Assembly (NCBI GenBank): GCA_017445925.1
Contig: JAFSRW010000073.1
Coordinates: 1 to 64,000, forward strand
Length of the DNA: 64,000 nucleotides
Source: Bacteroidaceae bacterium
Lineage (GTDB): Bacteria; Bacteroidota; Bacteroidia; Bacteroidales; Bacteroidaceae
Reading direction: 5' to 3'
The notes under the pieces are model-generated. The model did no database searches. It was given only the letters and a program-made list of their open reading frames with translations, and was not told where the DNA came from. This document shows positions 19,298 through 27,452 of the stretch, piece by piece; positions within the stretch are counted from its first letter, which is position 1; each line of letters starts with the position of its first letter. The position numbers and the translations under genes are program-made.

Positions 19298-19399
19298 TAA
19301 TCAAATCTGTTTTTCAACCTTTAAAACTTGACATAAAACCCTAAAAAAATGATTTATGTACGAAAAACCATAAGAATTTGTATTTTTTTTGCAAAAATG

Positions 19400-19429
19400 T
19401 TTGTTTTTGTTGATTTATTTGTATCTTTG
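19400..19429 (+). promoter_or_regulatory. Promoter of the lipoprotein gene at 19469
   Basis: TTTG at 19400-19403, 18 bp, TATCTTTG at 19422-19429: a near-ideal Bacteroidetes promoter. It lies inside the longer open frame that begins at 19349, so the true start must be downstream, at 19469. Confidence 0.7.
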
Positions 19430-19468
19430 CGCTGCGATTTAGAAAAAAGCATTCCATTTAGGTATTAT

Positions 19469-20059
19469 ATGAAAAAGATTCTCCTTCTTGCTGCCCTTTT
19501 GTGCTGCATCTTTACTACTCTCGTCACCACGGGATGTAAACAGAAACCGAATGACGATTTCGTCATGGATACTGCCACGGTGATTATCGATCTGGATTCC
19601 ATTGTTTTGTACCCATTTCTCCCATGGGATGCAATGCTTGCCGACTTAAAGATTCACCTGGATGAAAAATATGCCGATTGGACAATTGAGAACCTAGATT
19701 CTCTGACATACGATGAAGGCACACAAAGGTGGAAGATGAGCGTCGTACGGGGTAATATTCAAAATCTGTATTACTTTGCAGACAAGGAGGGTAATTACCT
19801 GAAATATGTTTCATTCCTGTACAAAGGCTCCATGCCCCTGGAACCCGTAAAAGACGAGATATTACGCAACGGTTTCATCTTTAAGGGCAAGATGGACTTC
19901 CCTGGCAATGATTCAAAGGAATGTGACCTCTATCTTTCTCCATCGGGTGCATTGGAAGTTCAGATAGCAGGATGGGAAGATGGCAGTTGGATTCTTACCT
20001 TCCAGCCCACGGATGAAACAGACTTCCAGTATCTGGTCAAGAAAAAGAAGAAAGCATAG
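19469..20059 (+). CDS. Putative lipoprotein of unknown function
   Basis: 196 residues. The N-terminus is a lipoprotein signal with lipobox-like LVTTGC, so the mature protein should be anchored through that Cys. The body is mixed alpha/beta with no family I recognise. It contains an aspartate-rich start (DTATVIIDLDSIV) and ends in a Lys-rich tail. The start at 19469 is chosen because the promoter lies just upstream and it gives a proper lipoprotein signal. It is a single-gene unit, divergent from GH78 and followed by a strong terminator at 20076-20105. Confidence 0.75.
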   Translation: MKKILLLAALLCCIFTTLVTTGCKQKPNDDFVMDTATVIIDLDSIVLYPFLPWDAMLADLKIHLDEKYADWTIENLDSLTYDEGTQRWKMSVVRGNIQNLYYFADKEGNYLKYVSFLYKGSMPLEPVKDEILRNGFIFKGKMDFPGNDSKECDLYLSPSGALEVQIAGWEDGSWILTFQPTDETDFQYLVKKKKKA

Positions 20060-20075
20060 AAATAACAAATAAAAT

Positions 20076-20105
20076 GAAGCCTGCTATCACTCGACAGCAG
20101 GCTTC
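20076..20105. terminator. Terminator after the lipoprotein gene
   Basis: GAAGCCTGCT at 20076-20085 pairs perfectly with AGCAGGCTTC at 20096-20105 (10 bp), followed by a T-rich run. It also lies downstream of the convergent minus-strand cluster and may serve both. Confidence 0.8.
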
Positions 20106-20128
20106 TTTATTGCTTTATATAGTAGAAG

Positions 20129-21418
20129 TTAATAGAGAACTTTCCTTCCATTAACAATATATAATCTCTTTTTCGTTTGAGAATTAACCTTGCGGCCTGA
20201 GAGGTCATAGATATTCTCTTGAACTCCTTGAATCTTTTGAACCTCTTGAACTCCTTTTATTCCTGTTGGGTTATAGTCTTCAATAGTAGTCTGGGCCGTA
20301 TTGACAATGGCACCCGTAGAGCGGTCGATGAGCAAAGCAATGACATTCAGTTTGTTTTTGTTCTGAATAAGAGTCTTGCCTGCAATGCTGACATTGTAGC
20401 TGTATTGCAGTTCCTCTCCTGCCTGAAAGGTGGGACTAACGGAACCCTTTATACCATTTTCAAGTCCCCAGGCTGCTACGCTCACATGGTTGAATTCTAC
20501 GCCAGTAACCCTCGAAGGAGCATTATACCAGAAAGGAATAGAACTATAATTGCTGTTGCCGCTTAGGTTGTTAGCCTGCGCCCAACTAGAACCCGACCCT
20601 TTCATTCCATCTTGTGTCAGCACAAATCCTATGCCATAGTTGGCGTTATCATCGGAATAAACAAAACTGGTCTTAGTGTCTATCTTTATGGCACTTTTAG
20701 CAGAATTGGCCCACGATGCACTTACCTGGATGGTTCCTGCGGCAATCTTGTTGATAATGTCGTTATTAATCTGTTTCTTCAACTCGCCAGCCGTGGGATA
20801 GATGTCTTCATCCCCTCTGTCGATGAAAGCACTAGGGTAACCTCCTACCCTCTTAATCAGATTCTGAAATTCACTTGCCTCCATAACATCGCCGCTATGA
20901 ATGGCTATCAGAGAAACCTTCTCGCCAAATTCCTCATTGATACGCTCCATGCCATCGAAGCCTACCGGACACCATCCGCACCATGTTCCGGTGTACTCCT
21001 CTATCAATGGGGTAACAACAGGTTTCTCCAATATGGTAACAATAGTTCCTGTTGCAGTTTTATTTTTCGATGCATTAAGAACGCTGTTCAGACGGGTAAT
21101 GGTAAACACCTTTTCACTCTTACGGCATTCTGCATCTGCCTTGAAGGTAAGCGTTACCTGTGCCTTTTCGCCCGACTTTATGGAAGGGTCAAATTTTACC
21201 AGTTTCTTTTCCAGATTCCCACCATCAGAAGTCAGTTCGTACATCAGGTTGTTAATAACGTTGGTACCTGTGTTGGTAATGGTAATGGGCACCTTTACCG
21301 TTTTACCCTTCAGAATGATGGTCGTTCCGAAGTTTGAGGGATTAGCACTGTTTTTGTCCTGCGCATAACCGCAAAATGCCATCAGTATGGCAATAATGAG
21401 TAAAAATGTTTTTTTCAT
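20129..21418 (-). CDS. Omp28-like secreted thioredoxin-fold protein with T9SS-type tail
   Basis: 429 residues with a signal peptide (MKKTFLLIIAILMAFCGYAQ). Residues about 25-125 form a beta-sandwich (FGTTIILKGKTVKVPITITN). Then a thioredoxin-like domain with the active-site pair Cys147-Gly-Trp-Cys150 in YTGTWCGWCPVG, and the cis-proline region GGYPSAFIDRG. The C-terminus (IYDLSGRKVNSQTKKRLYIVNGRKVLY) is a T9SS-type sorting tail, so surface or extracellular location is likely. The linker just before the tail (GVQEVQKIQGVQENIYD) is encoded by a repetitive satellite. Last gene of the redox cluster; its ATG overlaps the TGA of the 204-aa gene (ATGA). The likely role is thiol-disulfide or redox chemistry outside the cell; the substrate is unknown. 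Confidence 0.85.
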   Translation of the reverse strand: MKKTFLLIIAILMAFCGYAQDKNSANPSNFGTTIILKGKTVKVPITITNTGTNVINNLMYELTSDGGNLEKKLVKFDPSIKSGEKAQVTLTFKADAECRKSEKVFTITRLNSVLNASKNKTATGTIVTILEKPVVTPLIEEYTGTWCGWCPVGFDGMERINEEFGEKVSLIAIHSGDVMEASEFQNLIKRVGGYPSAFIDRGDEDIYPTAGELKKQINNDIINKIAAGTIQVSASWANSAKSAIKIDTKTSFVYSDDNANYGIGFVLTQDGMKGSGSSWAQANNLSGNSNYSSIPFWYNAPSRVTGVEFNHVSVAAWGLENGIKGSVSPTFQAGEELQYSYNVSIAGKTLIQNKNKLNVIALLIDRSTGAIVNTAQTTIEDYNPTGIKGVQEVQKIQGVQENIYDLSGRKVNSQTKKRLYIVNGRKVLY

Positions 21419-22029
21419 TTGAGTGTGTGTTTATAATATTTTTTTCCGTTTTTAATATAAAGTTTATTTAATTGAACATTAATCTTTCGTCCTGAAAGGT
21501 CGTATATTTCTTTATTATGAATTTTGTATTTTGTATTTTGAATTGAATTGATGCCATCGGTATCCCCGTTCACAAACTGAATAAAGACCGTTCTGTTTTC
21601 ACCGAGAAGCTTTACTGTCAGCTTTGCCATGAGGGCACCATCACCTATGATGTTGGTGGCATCAAGGAGCACCTGAATATTATAGCCTGGAGGGAACGAC
21701 TTTGTCAGCTGCGTCTTGTTGCGCACTAATGTACACTCGCCACCCATGCACCATTGAACGGTAGAAGCATTTAGTGTGTTGGAAAGAATCTGCAGTTCGG
21801 CACTTATGGAATTGGAGTAGAGAGGATTACTATTCAGCACCAAGCCATTCAAAGGGGCTGAACTGGGATTGGTCTCGCAAGACATCTCGCCAAAGAAATC
21901 CTCCTCAGCCATAATGGTTACGATGGCACCATCCTTCAAGCTCTCACCTTTGTACTCAAAGACCAGATTCTGCGCTTTAATCGCTACACTTGCAAGTAAA
22001 AATGCTGTTAACAATAATATTTGTTTCAT
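21415..22029 (-). CDS. Small secreted protein with T9SS-type tail
   Basis: 204 residues with a signal peptide (MKQILLLTAFLLASVAIKAQ) and a single beta-rich domain of no known family (LVFEYKGESLKDGAIVTI; VQVLL-type strands). Two cysteines (CMGGEC) near residue 95 could form a disulfide. The tail IYDLSGRKINVQLNKLYIKNGKKYY is T9SS-type and is preceded by a satellite-encoded linker (SIQNTKYKIHNKE). It sits between two Omp28-like thioredoxin genes, 28 bp after the first and overlapping the second by ATGA, so it is probably a partner or substrate of them. Confidence 0.75.
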   Translation of the reverse strand: MKQILLLTAFLLASVAIKAQNLVFEYKGESLKDGAIVTIMAEEDFFGEMSCETNPSSAPLNGLVLNSNPLYSNSISAELQILSNTLNASTVQWCMGGECTLVRNKTQLTKSFPPGYNIQVLLDATNIIGDGALMAKLTVKLLGENRTVFIQFVNGDTDGINSIQNTKYKIHNKEIYDLSGRKINVQLNKLYIKNGKKYYKHTLK

Positions 22030-22076
22030 TTTTTCATTTTTTCATTCTTTCATTCTTTCATTCTCTCATTTTCACC
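22028..22076. repeat. TTCATTCTTT satellite at a gene junction
   Basis: Several imperfect copies of a 9-10 nt TTCATTYTTT unit fill the 28-bp gap between the Omp28-like lipoprotein gene and the 204-aa gene and run into the last codons of the former. Confidence 0.7.
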
Positions 22077-22843
22077 CTCCCCTTCGCCGCTTGCAGCACG
22101 CCGTTTGCGTTATACACAAAGGCCACAATACTCAGATGCGCCGGATTCCATGCCTCATCAGGTTGGAAAGTTAGCTGTTGTTCTTTCCATTCGCCCTCAT
22201 CGACGATGAAATCATCACCCCACAAGCCGTTCACAGTAGCACGTAGCACATGATTATGTACGTATTCGGTGTTGACGCTACCATCTGGCATCATCTGCAT
22301 GGCCATGACGCTGTCTTCCAGCAGCCACACTTGCAACTTGCCCTCAACCAGTCCGTCAGTTCCGTGTGCCTCTACCATTATACTTATATGTTCTGTATCT
22401 TGTGTAGCATCTACCTTTAACTCCAATGGGGCAGGCTTTGCAAGTTCTTCACGGACAGCAGCGGCCCAGTCGGTATACTTTACTGCACCATGCCTATCCA
22501 CTAAGCCCACAGGCTGGTACTCCAGCCCCCAATGGTCAAAGTATTTGTCGCCTGCATCTGTAGCCAGACCCACGAACTTGGCATTGCCAGCAAAGCCTAA
22601 AGGTCCGCCATGAATACCTACAGCAATTATGGCAGTTTCTCCGTATGTCTTTTGCAACTCTTCTATAACCTCAGTACCCAAGGGACAATTCACACACCTC
22701 TGACCAGTAAAGTCCTCCAGCAGCACCACACGTTTGGCCGGCTCTGGCTTCACATAGATAAGTCGTTCTTCCTCACCAATATAGCTGCAATCCGTCAGAA
22801 GGAAAAGTGAAAAAAGAAAAGTGAGATATTTGCTACCGCTCAT
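22058..22843 (-). CDS. Omp28-like lipoprotein with thioredoxin CxxC
   Basis: 261 residues. Lipoprotein signal ending in LLTDC (MSGSKYLTFLFSLFLLTDC). The thioredoxin-like domain begins VVLLEDFTGQRCVNCPLGTE, with Cys50 and Cys53 as the redox pair, and continues as the Omp28-related pattern seen in Porphyromonas and other Bacteroidetes, with a C-terminal beta domain (QVWLLEDSV... VYNANGVLQAAKG). It has no T9SS tail, so unlike its relative at 20129 it should stay in the outer membrane. Located between the DUF6029 barrel and the small secreted protein. Confidence 0.85.
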   Translation of the reverse strand: MSGSKYLTFLFSLFLLTDCSYIGEEERLIYVKPEPAKRVVLLEDFTGQRCVNCPLGTEVIEELQKTYGETAIIAVGIHGGPLGFAGNAKFVGLATDAGDKYFDHWGLEYQPVGLVDRHGAVKYTDWAAAVREELAKPAPLELKVDATQDTEHISIMVEAHGTDGLVEGKLQVWLLEDSVMAMQMMPDGSVNTEYVHNHVLRATVNGLWGDDFIVDEGEWKEQQLTFQPDEAWNPAHLSIVAFVYNANGVLQAAKGRVKMRE

Positions 22844-22849
22844 ATTGTT

Positions 22850-23004
22850 TACTGTTTACCGTTTATTATAGTTTAGGGTTTAGAGTTTAGAGTCAGTGTT
22901 AAGTTCAGAGTTAAATCTGTATATTACGTTATACTTCTTACTATCCACTTTTTCAACTGACTTTCAACTCTACACTCTAAACTCTCAACTATAATTCATA
23001 ATGT
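22850..23004. repeat. GTTTAGAGT-type satellite tracts in an intergenic gap
   Basis: The 161-bp gap holds imperfect copies of GTTTAGAGTTTAGAGT-like units (about 22865-22910) and their inverse (ACTCTAAACTCTC, about 22972-22990). They could pair into a long hairpin. No promoter was recognised. Confidence 0.5.
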
Positions 23005-24594
23005 TCAAAAGTTATAATTATATGAGAGAGTGAAACCCTTTGTAGCAGGAACATACCTGCACACGCCACCCGAGCAGTTGTAGCCGGCACGTGTTCGTCC
23101 GTACCCAGCCTGTATTCGATGCGACTTAATATTAAACGTCACCAGTCCCTGATAGTAATGCGTCTTGGTAGAACCATTGTTCCACATATCGCTGATGGTG
23201 AACATCCAATGGGGAGCCAGCGAGAGTTCAAGGAGGCCGAACAACCAGTCGCCCTGATCATCAGCCGTCTGCAGGTACTGCAACTCAGAGCGCTGTTTCA
23301 CTTTGGGAGCCAACTGGAACAGTCCGTCGGCAATAAAGATATTGGAACGTATCATACCGCCCGACCCTTCTATTACCGTCTTGTTGTAACGTTGGTTCAT
23401 ATACATCAAATTCAACTTAATGATCTTGCTCAGCTTGCGCGAGAGCAGCACATCTATATCCTGATAATAGGTAACACCATGCCAGCGAACATGCGAGAAG
23501 TTTGCCTTCACATTCATGCCGTACTTGCCGCCAAGAGCAGTTTTGCGTTTGAAGTTATAACCTGCTTCGGCCTGCCAAGCCCATTCGCCGCCAGCCAGTT
23601 GAGTGGCATACGGATAAAGGGCAGCCAGAGCATAGGTATGGTCTTGCGTAAAGGCCGGCAGATGATTGATAAACGATGAAGTGCCCAACTGCGAGCGCTT
23701 GCTACGGAACGACATATTTTCACTTCGCTTAGCCTGCAATAATATGCTAAGTCCCTTTTTCGAGTAAGAACCAGAGACCATCGCAGCCGAACCGCAGTCA
23801 TAACTGTATCCATTATCAAACGATGGGTCTTGCGTCTTATGTGCATATTCCAGCAACAAGCTCCAAGGCCCCTTGTCCAGTTGCGTTCTAATATCCCATG
23901 CATTCACGAACTCAGGAAAGTTGTACAAGTGAGTCGGGTCGGCATACACATCCTCCTGTTTCTCATATTTATTTACCCAAGAACCACCTAACATTAGTCT
24001 TGTATCCGATTGCTGCAAACGAGGAATCCATTCTTCCAGATGTAACTCAGCATCAGCACCGCTGACTACCGATTTGTTCCATTCCCAATAACAGCGTTGC
24101 ATACCACATAACGCCTTCACGGTGATGCCTTTATACGGCTTTACCACCACTCTACCGCCCAATAGTGCATTATCTATCCCCAGGGAGCGTTCCTCGTAAG
24201 TACGGAAGATAAAACCCGAACCAAACTGATCGTAAAACGTACCGCCCGTCAGTTCCACGCAGCCCAGACGTCCTTTTACCCAGAAGCTAGGTAAGCCCCA
24301 GCCCTTAAAGTCATTTTCGAATCCGGGCAGCGGATGCTCCAAATACTCAAGTCTGGCACCAGCATCTACCTTGCTGCCCTGCAACAGAATGTCGGCATAC
24401 ACATTCGCCTGAAAAGCCTCTTCCTTCAGCGCCCCTGTCCGTTCATCATTCTGCGGCACCAACATATCGGTCTGAACACTACCAGACACTTTGATAGGCT
24501 TCTGCTCTTGCGCGCAAAGCCTCCCCATTGAACATTGAAAATTGATAATTGATAATTGGGTAACAAGCAGCAATAAAATACGTAGGAACTTCAT
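23005..24594 (-). CDS. DUF6029-type outer-membrane beta-barrel protein
   Basis: 529 residues, full of alternating aromatic/polar strands (ELTGGTFYDQFGSGFIFRTYEERSLGIDNALLGG; WMFTISDMWNNGSTKTHYYQG) and ending in F (SYNYNF), as expected for an outer-membrane barrel. It resembles the DUF6029 family, whose function is not established to my knowledge. The signal peptide region is odd: its end (QLSIINFQCS) is encoded by an AATTATC satellite at 24527-24559, which seems to have expanded into the gene. Second gene of the redox cluster, 28 bp after the TlpA-like gene, so a link with thiol chemistry or cargo transport is possible. Confidence 0.8.
   Translation of the reverse strand: MKFLRILLLLVTQLSIINFQCSMGRLCAQEQKPIKVSGSVQTDMLVPQNDERTGALKEEAFQANVYADILLQGSKVDAGARLEYLEHPLPGFENDFKGWGLPSFWVKGRLGCVELTGGTFYDQFGSGFIFRTYEERSLGIDNALLGGRVVVKPYKGITVKALCGMQRCYWEWNKSVVSGADAELHLEEWIPRLQQSDTRLMLGGSWVNKYEKQEDVYADPTHLYNFPEFVNAWDIRTQLDKGPWSLLLEYAHKTQDPSFDNGYSYDCGSAAMVSGSYSKKGLSILLQAKRSENMSFRSKRSQLGTSSFINHLPAFTQDHTYALAALYPYATQLAGGEWAWQAEAGYNFKRKTALGGKYGMNVKANFSHVRWHGVTYYQDIDVLLSRKLSKIIKLNLMYMNQRYNKTVIEGSGGMIRSNIFIADGLFQLAPKVKQRSELQYLQTADDQGDWLFGLLELSLAPHWMFTISDMWNNGSTKTHYYQGLVTFNIKSHRIQAGYGRTRAGYNCSGGVCRYVPATKGFTLSYNYNF
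24527..24559 (-). repeat. AATTATC satellite inside the signal peptide of the barrel protein
   Basis: Tandem CAATTATCAATTATCAATTTTCAAT-like units, read as residues about 13-22 of the protein at 23005-24594. Confidence 0.7.
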
Positions 24595-24610
24595 AATGTC
24601 AAACGAAAAT

Positions 24611-24644
24611 AATTATCAATTGTCAATTATCAATTGTCAATTTT
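24611..24644. repeat. AATTGTC/AATTATC satellite across the end of the TlpA-like gene
   Basis: Alternating AATTATC and AATTGTC units cover the last codons and stop codon of the TlpA-like gene (encoding LTIDN and TGA) and reach into the gap before the barrel gene. Confidence 0.7.
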
Positions 24645-25120
24645 AAGAGTTCCCTCACTTTCTCAATCAATTCCTCTTCGGCTCCATCCGTATAACCATT
24701 ATGCTTATACACGATGTTGCCCTTTCCGTCCACAATCAGAACGTAGGGAATCATCTGAATGCCAAGGGCACGTTTCAGGTCGCCGTTTGGGTCCAGTAGC
24801 ACCTCGTACTCCCAGCCGTGATTATCCACCAGCGGCTTTACCTTATTTATATTCTGCGCCTGATCTATGCTCACGGCAATGATTTTCACACCAGTCTCCT
24901 TCTGCCAGTCGGCATACACCTCATGAATGGCGTCCAACTCGCGATTGCAAGGTTTGCACCAAGTGGCAAAGAAATCAATGATAAAGGGTTTACCTCCGTT
25001 TGACAGCGTATCCGTCTGCACCGTCTTTCCGTTAATATCCTTCAAGGAAATTTTAGGCAACTGAGCCTGAACGGCTTGTACGCCCAAAATGATTAAAAAT
25101 AGTAATAAGAACCTCCCCAT
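24623..25120 (-). CDS. TlpA-like thioredoxin (thiol-disulfide oxidoreductase)
   Basis: 165 residues with a signal peptide (MGRFLLLFLIILGVQAVQAQ) and one thioredoxin fold. Active site Cys55-Lys-Pro-Cys58 in FFATWCKPCNREL, and the cis-proline loop IQMIPYVLIVDGKGNIV. TlpA/ResA-like proteins keep envelope cysteines reduced, for instance in cytochrome maturation; the partner here is more likely the downstream Omp28-like proteins and barrel. First gene of the redox cluster, with its own -7 box at 25149-25156. The last residues (LTIDN) come from an AT-rich satellite, so the C-terminus has probably been altered by it. Confidence 0.9.
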   Translation of the reverse strand: MGRFLLLFLIILGVQAVQAQLPKISLKDINGKTVQTDTLSNGGKPFIIDFFATWCKPCNRELDAIHEVYADWQKETGVKIIAVSIDQAQNINKVKPLVDNHGWEYEVLLDPNGDLKRALGIQMIPYVLIVDGKGNIVYKHNGYTDGAEEELIEKVRELLKLTIDN

Positions 25121-25148
25121 TTCTGCGTGTTTTCTATATTTTGCGACG

Positions 25149-25156
25149 CAAATTTA
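25149..25156 (-). promoter_or_regulatory. -7 box of the redox cluster
   Basis: TAAATTTG on the minus strand, about 30 bp before the ATG of the TlpA-like gene. The -33 element is weak. Confidence 0.5.
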
Positions 25157-25197
25157 TGATTATTTTTCGAGAAAAACGAAATAAAAATCTGATTATT

Positions 25198-25228
25198 TTT
25201 GTTCTTCTCACACTTATTCGTATTTTTG
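25198..25228 (+). promoter_or_regulatory. Promoter of the 3-keto-glycoside gene pair
   Basis: TTTG at 25198-25201, exactly 19 bp, TATTTTTG at 25221-25228. Matches the Bacteroidetes consensus. Leader of about 35 nt. Confidence 0.75.
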
Positions 25229-25268
25229 AGACCAGAATATTAACTGTTGAATTAAAATCAGAACAACC

Positions 25269-26039
25269 ATGAAGCGATTATTTACATTAGCGATAACCAT
25301 CGCCGTATGCTGTGCATCACAGGCACAGGAGAAAAAAGAGTACCCCAAGCCAGAACCCATGCGTCCAGGAATGTCGGAATACTGGACACCTCAGCCCAAA
25401 GTAGTTACGCCTGGCGACATCAAGACCAATACCGCTCCCAACGATGCCATTGTGCTTTTCGATGGGAAAGACCTCTCTGCCTGGATGAATTCCGATGGTG
25501 GGAAAGCCGAATGGACCGTTAAGAACGGCGTAATGACAGTCGACAAGTCGAAGGGCGACATTCTTACCCGCCAGAAGTTCGGCAGTTTCCAACTGCATCT
25601 GGAGTGGTGTGTACCACAGGGCATTACAGGCGAAAGTCAGGCAAGAGGCAACAGCGGCGTCTTCCTGCAGGATATGTACGAGGTGCAGATTCTCGACTGT
25701 TACCAGAACGAGACCTACGTGAACGGTATGACGGGAAGCATCTATAAGCAGACACCCCCATTGGTGAACGCCATGCGTAAGCCGGGCGAATGGAACGTAT
25801 ATGACATTATCTATACAGCTCCCATCTTCAAGGAAGACGGCACATATCTCTATCACCCATTCGTGACGGTAATTCAGAACGGAATTGTCTTGCAGAACCA
25901 TACCGAGATACAGGGCACCACAGAGTACATCGGCTTCCCACGTACCGTTAAGCACGCCGATGGGCCCATCCGTCTGCAATCTCATGGCGACCCCAGTCAG
26001 CCCATCAGTTTCCGTAACATTTGGATTAGACCTTTATGA
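25269..26039 (+). CDS. DUF1080 protein, probable 3-keto-disaccharide (3-keto-glycoside) hydrolase
   Basis: 256 residues with a signal peptide (MKRLFTLAITIAVCCASQAQ). The DUF1080 domain, a concanavalin-like jelly roll, shows the usual marks: IVLFDGKDLSAWMN, GDILTRQKFGSFQLHLEWCVP, GNSGVFLQDMYEVQILDC and the C-terminal GPIRLQSHGDPSQPISFRNIWIRPL. Members hydrolyse glycosidic bonds after the sugar has been oxidised at C3. It is followed 38 bp later by a Tat-exported Gfo/Idh dehydrogenase, which would supply that oxidation. The TGA stop is part of an ATTATGA satellite that spans the whole gap. Confidence 0.88.
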   Translation: MKRLFTLAITIAVCCASQAQEKKEYPKPEPMRPGMSEYWTPQPKVVTPGDIKTNTAPNDAIVLFDGKDLSAWMNSDGGKAEWTVKNGVMTVDKSKGDILTRQKFGSFQLHLEWCVPQGITGESQARGNSGVFLQDMYEVQILDCYQNETYVNGMTGSIYKQTPPLVNAMRKPGEWNVYDIIYTAPIFKEDGTYLYHPFVTVIQNGIVLQNHTEIQGTTEYIGFPRTVKHADGPIRLQSHGDPSQPISFRNIWIRPL

Positions 26040-26094
26040 ATTATGAATTATGAATTGTGGATTATGAATTGTGAATTATGAATTATGAATTAAC
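26033..26094 (+). repeat. AATTATG satellite bridging a stop and a start codon
   Basis: About eight imperfect AATTATGA/AATTGTGA units run from the stop codon of the DUF1080 gene through the gap and into the first codons (MNYEL) of the Gfo/Idh gene, providing both the TGA and the ATG. Confidence 0.75.
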
Positions 26095-27385
26095 CCGAAG
26101 GGCCTTCCTGCGTCAGTCGGCTACAGCGCTGGCCGCAGGCATCCTTCTACCCAATACGCTATATGCAGTAACGGGGTCTCCCCGACCAGTTGCTGCCAGC
26201 GACCGTTTGAATGTCGCCCTTGTGGGCTGTCGTTCCATGGGATGGTATGACCTTTCAGACATCATGAAATACCCAGGTACCAGTTGCGTTGCCCTATGTG
26301 ATATAGATAGCGGTATCTTGTCCAATCGGGCTGCCGAAGCCGAGAAGAACTGGGGCAAACGTCCTGCCTGTTATAGCGATTACCGAAGGGTTCTGGAACG
26401 AGACGATGTAGATATCATCATCATAGGAACACCCGACCATTGGCATTGCAAAATAGCCGTTGATGCCTGTTCAGCGGGGAAAGATGTATATGTGGAGAAG
26501 CCTTTGGCCAACAGCATTGCCGAATGCGATGCTATGGTAGCCGCGGCCCAGCGGTACGGTCGTGTGGTACAAGTAGGCCAACAACAGCGAAGTGCTAATC
26601 TCTGGCACAGCATGAAGGAGTACATCGATAGCGGAGCCTTGGGGCATATCGGTCGTGTTAATGTATGGGCCAACTTCACCTATGCTGCCATCCTGAACCC
26701 CGCTATGGACGGCCCTGTACCCAAAGGTGTCGACTTCGACATGTGGCTTGGCCCAGCACCAAAGCGAAGCTTCAATGCATCACGCTTTCATGGTTCCTGG
26801 CGTATGTTCTGGGACTATGGAGGAGGCTTGCTCACCGACTGGGGCGTGCATCTGCTGGATATGGCTTTGTGGGGCATGAATGTCAAGGATATGCCTCAAC
26901 GTGTAATGGCTGCCGGAGGAAATTATGTATATCCAAATAATTTTGCCGAGACGTTCGACACTCTCAGCGTCACCTATCAGTTCCCCCAATTCCTTATTCA
27001 GTGGTCAAATATGACTATAGAATCAGGTCCTTATGGTCGGAACTACGGCCTTGAGTTCAAGGGAACCAACGGCACCCTCATTGCCAATCGCGAGAGCTGG
27101 GAGGTAATTCCGGAAGCAGGCAAACTGGAGGCAAAATTGGTAAAGCCGTCCAACAACGACCATCTGGATCATACCAATAATTTCATGGAGTGCGTGAAGC
27201 GTCGCGATATGCAGACCGCCTGCCCCATTACCAACGGCAGTTTTTGTGCCAAGTATGCCCATATCGGCAACATTGCAGCCCGTACCCATGAGATGCTGAC
27301 CTACGACGATGCCAAGCATACTTTCCACAACAAGGCGGCAGACCATTTCATCACCCCCAGCTACCGCAATCCCTGGAAGTTGTAA
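26078..27385 (+). CDS. Tat-exported Gfo/Idh/MocA family oxidoreductase
   Basis: 435 residues. Starts with a twin-arginine signal (TRRAFLRQSATALAAGILL), so the folded, NAD(P)-loaded enzyme is exported. The Rossmann domain (LNVALVGCRSMG, DDVDIIIIGTPDHWH) and the family motif VEKPLANSIAECDAMV are clear; the C-terminal alpha/beta domain follows (WRMFWDYGGGLLTDWGVHLLDMALWGM). Such enzymes oxidise sugar hydroxyls, often at C3. With the DUF1080 hydrolase upstream it most likely forms a two-step oxidation/hydrolysis module for glycosides. The related pair I recall in Bacteroides thetaiotaomicron (the glucosinolate operon BT2156-BT2160) is organised similarly. The first codons come from the satellite at 26033-26094. 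Confidence 0.92.
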   Translation: MNYELTRRAFLRQSATALAAGILLPNTLYAVTGSPRPVAASDRLNVALVGCRSMGWYDLSDIMKYPGTSCVALCDIDSGILSNRAAEAEKNWGKRPACYSDYRRVLERDDVDIIIIGTPDHWHCKIAVDACSAGKDVYVEKPLANSIAECDAMVAAAQRYGRVVQVGQQQRSANLWHSMKEYIDSGALGHIGRVNVWANFTYAAILNPAMDGPVPKGVDFDMWLGPAPKRSFNASRFHGSWRMFWDYGGGLLTDWGVHLLDMALWGMNVKDMPQRVMAAGGNYVYPNNFAETFDTLSVTYQFPQFLIQWSNMTIESGPYGRNYGLEFKGTNGTLIANRESWEVIPEAGKLEAKLVKPSNNDHLDHTNNFMECVKRRDMQTACPITNGSFCAKYAHIGNIAARTHEMLTYDDAKHTFHNKAADHFITPSYRNPWKL

Positions 27386-27452
27386 AACATTTTCTTCCCC
27401 AAGCCCATAACATTCTAAACGGAATGTCCTTAGGCAACGTCTAAAACAAAAA

